A program made the translations under genes and the position numbers. 64,000 bases of DNA, taken from Morchella semilibera (lineage: Eukaryota > Ascomycota > Pezizomycetes > Pezizales > Morchellaceae). The notes beneath the pieces were generated by a model. The model made no database searches. It had not been told where the DNA came from and saw nothing but the letters and a program-made list of their open reading frames with translations. This document shows positions 47,813 to 58,358 of the stretch, piece by piece. Location of the stretch: contig CM018603.1 in NCBI GenBank assembly GCA_009192285.1, positions 186,001 through 250,000 on the forward strand, in the 5' to 3' direction. Each line of letters opens with the position of its first letter. The stretch's first letter is position 1.

Positions 47813-49216
47813 TGAAAGGCCCTCTTTTCTTTCCGTTTTCCCCTACTTTACTAGTTCTTTGCTGTTTGTGGGGCTGTCTCTAGCTTTTTGGCTGTTGGTT
47901 CTAATCCGGCCTCGGCGCCTCATATTTTATCCTTATACTGATTTTAAATTTGATGAAATTGTGTTTTTTTTTCCCTCGCGAGCAGATATTTACATGATAT
48001 GTTTCCTTGAACTAAGTGGATACCTGTTACTTGCACGTTCAATATTTTCATGGGTATTTTCTTCTGAGGATTATGTTTTTCTCTATTATTAAGTCAAGTA
48101 CTTAGTCAATAAATCTTTTTTGGTTATGCAACTAAGACGTATGCAGTTAGGTACATATGGTAGTACATAAATTAAATAACACCATCTCGGTGAGATGAAA
48201 ATTAAGTGCTATGCATTTTTCGAAGCTTGTAGGGTGGTGTTATAATACCTGGTTCTGCCGAAATCATACCGGAATCCTAATGCGCTATATATAGTATCAT
48301 CACGCCGCTTCAGCAACCAATGATTACTCATCCTTCCATTCCAGAAAATTGCGCACCCTTTTTCTGGAGGATAAGAGGTGGCTGTATTAATTCCCCTTTT
48401 ATCGTCTGTACTAGTTATCCCTACAATTCTGGTCAGGTTAGTAAATTGTCTTTGCCATATACACGCTGAGGAATCGAATTATCAAAGCGTTAAGCTTAAT
48501 CTCAGCCTTAACAACCGTTGATTAAGGAATTATTACTACATCTATCTTGCGATATTGATATAACGACCTTACCCCACCGGCCCACTATTGTTGTTGATCA
48601 ATCCGGCAAGGTTTAAAATGTAAATAAACCGATAAATTCTTATCCGGCAGTGACAGAGATACTGTAACGAGTAACACGGCTTTTCCCCTTCTTTTTTACC
48701 GAGATATACGACCGGGCATGGTTTTTGGAATGTGGGGCAGTGATTTTCAGAAGTTTCTCCAGGATGGGTGGTCTGTGGACCGGTGAAGCTTAATCCTTAA
48801 GGCTATACCAGGCGATATCAACACACGTGAATAATGTCGTATAGTGAGGAAATATTCACCGCAATATATGTTTTTTTGGTTCCGAGACGGTGAAGGGCTT
48901 TCTGTGAATACCAGGGCCCAAGTTTTCTAATTGTAGACGGATGCACACCTTAATAGGCAGAGTTATATACGTTAACTAGGTAACGGATCACGATATAAGG
49001 TTAACGCGTATTCCCGTATTTTGGAAACAGCATCAAGAAGTTCAATCACTCCTTTCTTGCTCAACCAGCCCTTTCCTTTTATTCCTTTTTTTTTTACACT
49101 CGTTTACTATCAAGTTGATCTTGATACACCACACTCTTTTCAACAAATCGCTCACCTTAGTCGATCCTTTTTTATCAAGATCCGGTATCTTTTTTTTTCT
49201 CTCTAAAACACCTAAA
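47813..49216. other. Intergenic region
   Basis: The first 300 bases are T-rich and probably 3' UTR. The region up to 49216 is the presumed promoter and pyrimidine-rich leader of the secreted protein. I see no gene or RNA. Confidence 0.4.
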
Positions 49217-50032
49217 ATGTTGCTCCCACAAATCTCTTCAATCCTCGTTATGGCCCTCTTGGCTGGGTCTTCGATAGCCATGCCGCAGCCAGAATACACC
49301 AACCCCAAATCTGTGGCCAATAAAGGTGGAATGTTTGCTAAAACCGGCGGGGTTGGTGCCATTAAAACCCAGGTCATGCCGAAGACGGGGACAAGTGTCA
49401 AGAAGCCAAAGGTAGTACCTGGCACCACAAACTCGGCGAAGAAGAGTGACAGGAGCAAGGATATCATCAAAAAGTCTCCAACCAAGACCCCAGGCACGAA
49501 TGGGGTTACCAAGAACAAGAAAAAGCCTCTGAATAAGGCCAAAGGTGCTGGTGGTCTGAATAAAACCCCGAAGAAGGGTAACGCTGGCACAAACGGGGCC
49601 ACAAAAAAGAAGGGGGGTGCCGGGAATGGTGTTAAAGGCAAAGTCGGGGCTGTTAAGAGCAGTGGGGGTGCCGGGAAGGGCAAGGGCAATGGGAGCGTCC
49701 TGAACAACGTTAAAGGCAACGCCGGAGTTGGAAAGAAGGGAGGTGCTGGGAAGGGCGTCAGTGGTAAAGTTAAAGGAGCTACTAGCAGGCCCAAAGGCCA
49801 AACCAAGGGCAAGTCTAACACTGGCTTCGGCGCTCCAACCAACAACTACAACTACCCTACGCAGAACTACTACCAGCCACCTCGGAACAACTTCCAATAC
49901 TCAGGACCTCAGAGCTACACTCCTCCGAGCTATAACCAGGAATATTCTCGTCCAAGCTTTTCTCCCCCTGTCATCCGAGCCCCGGTATACCAGCCAAATT
50001 ATAACAACTACCCCACCAACAACTACTGGTAA
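49217..50032 (+). CDS. Secreted Lys/Gly-rich low-complexity protein
   Basis: This single exon encodes 271 residues from the ATG at 49217; the frame is open further upstream, but MLLPQISSILVMALLAGSSIA is a clear signal peptide. Residues of about 25-205 are built from Lys/Gly/Asn/Thr segments (KKGGAGNGVKGKVG, KKGGAGKGVSGKVKG) and are extremely basic. From about residue 210 composition switches abruptly to Asn/Tyr/Pro (NNYNYPTQNYYQPPRNN, ending NNYPTNNYW). There is no cysteine and no known domain. It may be a wall-binding or effector-like secreted protein, with the basic part binding polyanions and the Tyr-rich part cross-linking; this is inference from composition. The coding frame is confirmed by the signal peptide and by stop-free repeats in this frame. 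Confidence 0.8.
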   Translation: MLLPQISSILVMALLAGSSIAMPQPEYTNPKSVANKGGMFAKTGGVGAIKTQVMPKTGTSVKKPKVVPGTTNSAKKSDRSKDIIKKSPTKTPGTNGVTKNKKKPLNKAKGAGGLNKTPKKGNAGTNGATKKKGGAGNGVKGKVGAVKSSGGAGKGKGNGSVLNNVKGNAGVGKKGGAGKGVSGKVKGATSRPKGQTKGKSNTGFGAPTNNYNYPTQNYYQPPRNNFQYSGPQSYTPPSYNQEYSRPSFSPPVIRAPVYQPNYNNYPTNNYW

Positions 50033-53000
50033 AGAGTTTCTTCTCTTTTCGGTGTTGCTAGCTTCTATCCTTTCAGCGTTTGTACCTGTTGTAGGAGGGC
50101 TTGGTGTTGGCGAGTTTGGTGAGAGGTCGTGCGGGGCTGTTTAAGATGATTATATGATTTCTTTTGTTGGGTATGAAGGTGGCGGGCAGCTTGCGTGATT
50201 TGGAGTTGGATTTGTTTTATTTTGGAGGTTTTTGGTGAGCGATGCTTTGTATTGGAGGAGTTCGTGCGTTTGGGGGGGGGGGGGGCTTCTGTTATTTGGT
50301 ATCATATGGCGAGTGGCATATATGGGGTTGGGTAGATGGGGAGTGTATGGTTGTTGGTAGAATAAAGACTCTTTTCTGGCTAGAAATATACAATGTTACT
50401 GTCCATTCATTGCTCATTCCGTTTCAGAAGGTTTGGCGCCAAGTGATCCGTCATGAACCAGTATTCCCGTTTCGTCTCGCAATCGACCAGTGTAGAGTTA
50501 TGGGTCCATGTACATCGAGTTGTAAAGGTGATGTATAGGGGGGGGGGGTGATCCCATGCACAAAAACACCCAAGCAAGGTTACGCATAAAAGCCTTGTAG
50601 CGGACCTACACAGTACTGTAGCAAAAACTTACTAGGGTTAGGGGTTTTTGGCACTCAAGCTCAAATGCCCTTGCCCGAGTCCCAGCACATACCAAACACA
50701 GGCGAAACCAGCAGTGCATGTAATTACATGTAATCGACCGCAAAAACGTTGGATCCGGCGAACCTCGCCTGTACCGGCTGTACACATACATACATACATG
50801 CAGCTATGGGCGCTCCAGGACATCCCCAAAACCTTTAAAACGAGTGATAGTTCATGAATAAACCTGTGTGAAGTCACCGAATTAAACCGGCGTTGTGTAG
50901 GGGTACTGTACCAATACCGTATTGTTGCGAATTGGCGGGGTACCGTAGCGAATCCACGTCCTTTTTTCTCTGATATACATTTACATTATCAATCTGTTTT
51001 ACTACATGTACTGCCTAGCTCATTATCAAATCACCCATCAACCTCATAGTAGCTTCAGATGAACATAAGCAAACAAAGAGAAGAGGAAAATCCGAAATCG
51101 GTAGTATTCGTGCAATCGTGCAATCGTGCAATCGAAATAAATTGTTAAAATCCCGCTGTAAAGAGCTCGGGCCAGCATGAGAACTCCCGCTATACTATAA
51201 TAGAAAACTTGTGTTCTGGAGCCGTCCTAGCTGGCGCCAAAACCCGTCACAATTATTTTAGGGAGGGATCTAGGGGAGGAGGGATGTATTAAACTCCACC
51301 CCCGAGTGCTATCGGGACTACCCGACCACTTCCAGACTGAATGAATGTAGCCCGGGTATGCTGCGTATGTCTCATGTGGGGTTGGTGCCTATAGGTTAAA
51401 TTTAGCTTGGTGTGTGGAATTACGTATCTGCCAGAATATGTGAGTGCGTCTTACACGTGGGTTAGTGGCGTCTGTGGACCAGATCGAGATATAAGCCGAG
51501 TATTGCATGAGGTGCCTAGTTTTTGACTCTATGTCTGTGTTCGGTGTTCGGACTGAGACAGGCGGTCTATTGGCCGTGACAGTTTCACACACCCCGACAT
51601 AAGACACCATGGGCTTATTAGATCTGAACTTGATTGACGGCCTCCCGGCTATGGTATGGGTGCTGTCACTTGACTGGAAACAATGTACTATTATATGAAG
51701 CACGTGCTGGAATCAAATGGGAGCCGCTATCTCAGCAAACGATCAACCTCAAAAGATTGCACCAAACCTGATCGTGCGCAGCGAGTGACTTATCATGACC
51801 TAGCCATCCCGGTTATGATACGTTCACCCGAGGCATATAGCAACTCGCTTATGACGTTGTGTGATTTGTGTTATCAAAACCAAGACTTTGGGGGTTCCTC
51901 GTCGATGTACTTGACCCGCTTGCGGTAGTTGCTGATCCTGGTTTAAAGCTTGCCTACATGTGCGTGCCACACATAAGACGTAGAACTTGAAAATACTTGT
52001 CATCATAGCCGACAGCGGAGCCTAGATAAACGGCTGGTGACCTGGTGTTTACATTAGGAACCGCCCCATGCACTGCTCATCATGGCTTGGATCCAGCCAG
52101 GATGTCCAAACTCTCAATACAAGATACAAAGGGGAAAATTGTTAAGAACTCCGTCAGTGTTGGTCCCCTATTGATATGGGGGAGGGGGTACTTGTATAAG
52201 GGCCATCCGTAATACAGGTATATATAACCGTTTCGACTGAGGCGGAAGGTATGAGATCGGGGTTCAATCCAGTGTCTGTGAGCTGCCCTTAATTGAGGCT
52301 CAAGAAACCTCGGCCCTTCAAAGCTGGAACTTATCTTTCAATCACCCCTACGTACCTACTTGGGTAGTTAGTAAACAGATTTTATGCAGACACGATTATT
52401 CTGGAACGAGGCAGGTACAGGCTGTTGTCAAGTTATGCATATCTCGAGTCTGCCAAGAAAGGCGGTGCTACAGACAGTTTAATAATGATGCTTGTGGTAT
52501 GTATACATGTATGTATGTATATAACCAATCAATCAACCAATCCATGGATGACGGGAGACTTGCAGCTTCCGGGCACACTATCGACGTCGGGCCAAGATTT
52601 CTGCGGTATACCGAAACATCCACGGGACTAGCGGCACTGAGGGCCAAGAGGTATACGCGCGTCCTCGAGATTGTTTATCCTCGGCGGCGGCGGCGGGAGA
52701 GTTTTGAATGGCTTGAGCCTTTGGGGAGGTTGGAATGAGAATGTGGGAGGGGAAGGGGGGTATAAGCGTCGAGACCTGAGTACATACTATGTAGGTATAT
52801 TAGTATTCAGAATGTTTCTATCGAATGTCGTAGACAGGTACCGGAAAATTCAGAACGAAAAGAAAAAAAAAAACATCGGTCGTAACGCAATAACGCCACT
52901 TCCGGATGTTAGGGAGCTCAGGTTCCAACTGCTCGAGCTCGCACTGAACACCTCAACGCTCTAGAAGGAAGTGCTCGGCACGATCCTTCCGATGCTTGCA

Positions 53001-53746
53001 GACCCCCGCCCCCCCCCCACAGACCCCTGTCCCTAACCGTTCTCTACTAGTGCACATACTCTATTTCGAATTATATGTAGACAAACAAGCCCCGACTGAC
53101 CCTTGGGTGGATTGCATTTGATTGGGTTCGAGGGCTGTGCGGCCGCGCAGTGACTTCTGCACTGGATTTGGACTCGGTTTCGAGGCAACTAGCAATATTG
53201 CAATGTTCACTCCTTCATGCTGTACCGCAGGTAGTAGTAGGACTACATAAAGTCGGGGTCGATATCATAATAGAAATTGTCACTTTGGACCTTCAACAAG
53301 CCAAGCAAAGACACTGAAAAGTAAATTAGAATTCTTCTATAGGCCTAGCTCGGTCTTAGGATCAAGGATTAACCACGGCACTAGTGGAGAATATCTAAAT
53401 ACTAGTGGACTTTGATACTTCGAGGGCTCTCGAGCCAAGCGATTAGTTCTTCCCCAAGTTTTGGATCGGGGGCAGGGCAAGACAGCAAAGAAAAGTTAAC
53501 CCCCCGAAAGAGTCTTGAGATGCAAACGGAAAGGTGGGTATCCATTGTGTAATGAATGACTTTAAGTCAAGGGAGTGGACAGTTAAAGCGCTACTCTGAC
53601 AGCTCCCCCTCCCCCCCCCCTCTTCCCCGTATTGTGTTCCACATTACTATTACTATAATCCTTCCTTTCTCTACTATCTTTCAGAAAATTCAAAAGCTGT
53701 CTGTGACGCTCCTATTTTCCCACTTTTGTTACAATCTTCCGCCGCA
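50033..53746. other. Intergenic region
   Basis: No gene is supportable in about 3.7 kb. It holds a G run of about 13 at 50273-50286, an imperfect tandem of cgtgcaat (about 51108-51135), GAGTGAT motifs at 50842 and 51783, TACATGTA at about 50716, 51004 and 52504, and a CT-rich leader just before the next start codon. Confidence 0.45.
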
Positions 53747-55508
53747 ATGAAGACCCAAAATACCAGATGTGCGACTAATCTGCTATATCTACTTGCAGCC
53801 TTTCTCCCCATTGTAGTCGGACAGGACGAGAGCAACCCCGGAACACACAGCACCGTTTTTGACCCAAAGTATAACCTACCCAACACCCTCACAATAAGCC
53901 CACGAACACACCCAGGCCTCTTTAGCGTAAGTGAGATCCGATCTTGTGTGCAAAAGCGCTTGACGAGAGTAACAATCTATAGTTCACAGGCCGATGGCTC
54001 CTCTCTCCCGCGCGCCCGACCCGTCCACAAAACCCGGTTTACCAGTCCACACTTTGGCCCGGGAACTCTGTGACAGTTCTAGCTCATGGCACCGAAATAG
54101 CTGTAAAGGTTGTACCGAAACCGCAGGGCTGGGTTGAGGACTACCATTTCTATGTGTCTGTCGACGGTGGGGACGACGTACGGTACAGCATTCCAGCTTT
54201 CAACTCATCCGAGTTGAACAAGGCCGGAATGGCAACTTCGTTCAGTGTTCCGATCAAAGGAATAGTTGATAGCGCACACGGCGATCTAGGCGACATGTTG
54301 GAACCGCACTTGATCCGTCTTACAAGTGTCCCGGAAACACCGCTCTCTTTCGAGGGCTTGGAGGTGGAGAAGATACTGATAGAGGAAGGCAAAGAGTGGA
54401 TGAAAGAGCAGGATGACAGGCTTTCGATCGAGTTTGTTGGCGAAGGGAGTGATGCTGAAAGAGAAACCGGGTTCTTTGGTGAACATAATACTCAAGGCGA
54501 CGTGTCCAAGGCCTCACCTGACATTTGGCGACACAGTGTGCAGTATAGAGTGGGGGAATCATTAGGCGTGAGACACAGTCATATCTCTGCAGGTTCGTAT
54601 TATTTCCGTGTCCTTCCAGTAGATATATTGACCTAAATTCCTTCACAGGAACTTGTCTCCTCACCTCCTGCCCAGATCAATCCGGGTTATTCGATCAGTA
54701 TTTCCAAACCTCCCCCTTCTCTCTCAACTGGTCGGCGCCCGATTCAAGTTTGGATCCACACGACAATTCCCACCTCGGCGCGCCCTACCGTTTCCCCGAG
54801 CTTTCTGCTAACCCACAAGTACCCGTTTCGCCTGTAAATATCGTTATCGTCGACCTTGGTGTTTTGGATATCCTGATTTATCGCGAAAACCCGGACGATT
54901 ACTCTCGCGCGCTTGTCCTCTTTCTTGCACGGCTCCGATCTCAAGCGCACCCTACAGCGCAAATCCTTGTAGTTGGAAGAAGCAGCAAGTATATTGCATC
55001 ATCTCTCCCCCCGTATTCTCTCAAATCCACTCCCGAGATTACCGAGCTTCGGGAGAAGCTATACACTGCTACTAAAAACGCGGTTGGCGTATTGCGCAAA
55101 GAAACGTCTGACGAGAACATCCATTTTGTCTCATTGCCGTCTGCTTCTAATTCTGAGGCGGATGCATATCTCTATGCCATCTGCCCATTCATAGCGCCGT
55201 CCTCCTCTGTCCTCTCCAAGCTCTCCTTAAATAGATTTGGCGGAGCGACCACACTGTCAAAGGCGCAGAAAGTATGCCTTGACTTTAGCAGCCAGGGAAA
55301 GAGTTTCCGTTATTTCGGGTGGAACCTGACCCTGATATCGATTGTAATATTCGGTCTGTGGATGTCCAAGAGCATCATCATCGGAGCCTCAGCGGCGATA
55401 TTTGGTAGAAGGACGCTGGGCATGGAAGAGGTTGAGGTTGAGAGCGGGTTGCTCAATAGCAATAATGGCAACGCAAAGAAGAACGAAAATTATGATAAGT
55501 CTGGTTAG
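53747..55508 (+). CDS. CE2/SGNH-esterase-like membrane protein, catalytic motifs degenerate
   Basis: Exons 53747-53926, 53983-54592 and 54649-55508 give 549 residues. A signal peptide (1-about 25) is followed by an N-terminal jelly-roll typical of family CE2 acetyl esterases: FTGRW opening exon 2, then LWPGNSVTVLAHGTEIAVKV. After LSIEFVG, where CE2 enzymes have the nucleophile motif GDSITCG, this protein has EGSDAERE. Near the end, where the catalytic Asp/His pair is expected, it has SEADAYLY. A Rossmann-like segment (VNIVIVDLGVLDILI...QAHPTAQILVVG) is kept. A transmembrane helix lies near residues 497-520 (WNLTLISIVIFGLWM), with an acidic tail inside. It is therefore probably a membrane-anchored, inactive or altered relative of CE2 esterases. 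The family assignment is from motif order, not from a search. Confidence 0.8.
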
Positions 55509-58358
55509 TTCCTGGGTTTTGATACGGGTGGGTAGGTAGGCGTTTTTTTTTTTGATATGACTGGGACGCTTGTTACGTCGGTCGGGTTGGGTATAGAAAA
55601 TAAACATGTAGTTGTAATAGCAGTCGCGGTGTTGGACATGGTGTCTGCATCATGCGCTGGACATCGATTCGGATCTTTCCTTTGTCTAAGTAGAATTATA
55701 TTAGCTCTCGCTTTTTCGTTTCTTATGTCTCTTCAATCCTTGTAGTCTTCTCCTAATTACTATATCTGTCAGAAGCAGTAAAGAAATAGCTCGAAATCCC
55801 GGCGTGCACCGTATAAGGCTGAAGAAGAGAGAGAAAAAAGAAGAGCTTCTGCTTGATATATAAATATGCCCTCTAGAAGCACTACTTACTATAGCGAGGC
55901 CGGGGGGTAGCCTTCTGAGGTGGGCGGCGGGGGCAGCTCCGTCGCAGTGCACATCACGACGGAGGCGGCGCCGCAACGCCGACGGGGATGTTCGCTGGTG
56001 AAGTTACGAAGCTGATCTACGCAAGCTCTTGGTGTTCTTGTTTGGGGAGAGCATATAAATACGTGTAGGTAATTGCTTTTTTTCCATAGAGTCTTAGGAT
56101 GTATCATATCGTCGTTCCTTGGCTCACTCATTAGAAGTCTTTAGGAATTTTGTATATGGGACCCTGATCACGGATACGTCTAACTCTACCAACTCAACAC
56201 CAGGAACAAATGTAGAGCGTATCATCTTAAGCTTCCTCTTAGGCTCCAGCTGACTGTTTGGGTAGTCTTGGCGCCGAGACGTATCCTAACTGGGCTTGGG
56301 AGCAATAATTGGGGTTAGGGGTCCTTGAAGGCAGGACGGCCAAACGGTAACATGTGCACATCTTACAGAGTCTGGTAGAATTGTTGCAAAAGTGGGTCTC
56401 GCATGGCACAATAGCCCTGTTCGAATGGGCCAGGAAACTGTATAAGGGTGCCTGTACCTATGTAAGTACATGTATGTACTTAGCACTTAAGCCGTCAGTA
56501 AATGCTGGTCTCCTAGAGGTTGGTGGTGTTTACTAGCAGATCTTGTTATCTGTCTTATCAAATAACTGGCCCTCCGCACAAATCCTAGCCCTCTATTTTT
56601 TTTTGGGGGGGGGCAGTATCGACAGCTTAAGGAATAAAGGTTTAATCGCCTGGGGGCCAGATTAGATGCCCCCCCCCAAAAAATATGGAAATCAGGCTTA
56701 CAAGAGCAAGAAGATTACCAGCTCTAGTCTCTACAAGTAAGGCACTACTGAATGAGCAGCACCCGTGGGCGGCCCGGGGGGGGGGAGTATATATGGACGG
56801 ATCATTTCACACTAGGTCTTTGGTATCGAGAGCTGTTGAGTTCTATGTGATATGAGCTCGGACCTGACAGAGCAAATTGAGACCTGCGTGTGAGTGTTTC
56901 GTAACACGTGTATGTAGTCGGACATTAAACCTTTATGTATGTGTCCCTTCAATAACTGGGCTCTATATGGTGCCGCGCACGTTAAAGGTGGCATAAATTG
57001 CATCGCTTATAACTTTTTAACCAGACAAGATATCAAAAATCTAACAGGCTAAATTGTAGATATACCTAATATGAAGACTTTGATCTGTTAGATTTTTGAT
57101 ATCTTGTCTGGTTAAAAAGTTATAAGCAATGCCATTTACCTACTTTTGTATGTAAAAAGCGCCAAGACTTGGTGAAGTGGAACAGTATTATACCCATTTA
57201 TACCCTACATTACAGAATTACAGCCAAGATCTACTTGTTTTCAGCCATAACATGGCTGGAATTTAAGGATCTTATTGGTTCATAAGCAACCGGAGTGTTC
57301 CAACTCAGATACCGGCATGTCACCTTTACGACGCGCCGCACCATACATGTCATAGCCGATGAAAGATACGACGTTAGAGATTCATCTATCTATCCTCCCA
57401 TGGCTTGGGATGGCAATCACCAAGCTCGAAATAATCACTCAGCCACGCATACCTCAGGGATAGCATTAGTTCAGGCCTGGATTATATGCAAGGCCGCACA
57501 CTTTACCAGTACGTCTAGAGAGGATGCCCAAAACTTAGATGAGAGTTGTTGAAAACGAGTTGGCTAAAGCTCCGAAAGGTCGAGCAGTTATGATGTTTTA
57601 ATATTTACACAGTGGATTCTCCCGGGTGTTACCATCTGGCGCCTGCACGTTTGTAATATGTGTTTAGTATTGGGCGTTGGAAAGATGGTCACTTTGTGCC
57701 TTCCACTAGGCCCGTGCCTAACCGGTAGTTTAGATATGTTTGTTACTATAAATTGGTACCACTCACAGCTCTCTTCTTATCCCGGGCATTTCATTCAATG
57801 GTAAAGGTTAGGGTTCGTTTTGCCACATCTTTTACCACACTCCCCTGATCTTATATATATATAGTACCTTTAGGACTTCCAGACTGGTGAGACGAGCCCT
57901 ATTGCCTGGAAATACACATTACCATGCATATTGTACTAGAAACATCACTTTTTTTTTTTTTGGGGGGGGGGGGGGGAAGGAGCGTTTACTCCAGTATAGT
58001 AGCGGTTTTCTACCAGTGACGCCAAGCTAGGGTCAATGATCGCTTAGTCTTTTTCTCCCACCCATCTACCTCATCGCTCGGGACGTGGGGGACTAAAAAT
58101 CAGCCGGTAACCTCATTTCTTCACAGAAATTTGAACCTCTCTGGACGTACTTTCAGTATTTACATGTATTCGATTTGTAAAGAGCTTCTCCTTACGCAAA
58201 TTCTACCTCTCCCCCAAATGCCAAGTTATCGCACACGTGATTGAAGACTTGGCATATTCCACCAACCCTCACCCGTCCCCGCGCCACTCCAACCCACCCC
58301 ACCAAGGAGTGTGACATGAACACTTTTCTACCACCCCCCCGATTCCAATTCCCGCTTC
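55509..58358. other. Intergenic region
   Basis: No gene is seen in about 2.8 kb. The region contains TACATGTA at about 56467 and 58159, homopolymer runs (T/G near 56596-56612, C near 56670, G near 56777, T/G at 57951-57976), and the large fold-back repeat at 57000-57132. Confidence 0.45.
57000..57132. repeat. Large fold-back repeat, 48-bp arms
   Basis: Arms 57000-57047 and 57085-57132 are reverse complements over 48 bases with a single mismatch (gcatcgctt against gcattgctt), around a 37-base loop. Weaker pairing continues outward for about 15-20 bases. It has no coding content. The structure is that of a small MITE or fold-back element, or a recent inverted duplication. Confidence 0.9.

Noticed and set aside
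52246-52300. tRNA-like T-arm sequence (ggggttcaatcc)
   Set aside because: No matching acceptor, D or anticodon arms are present around it.
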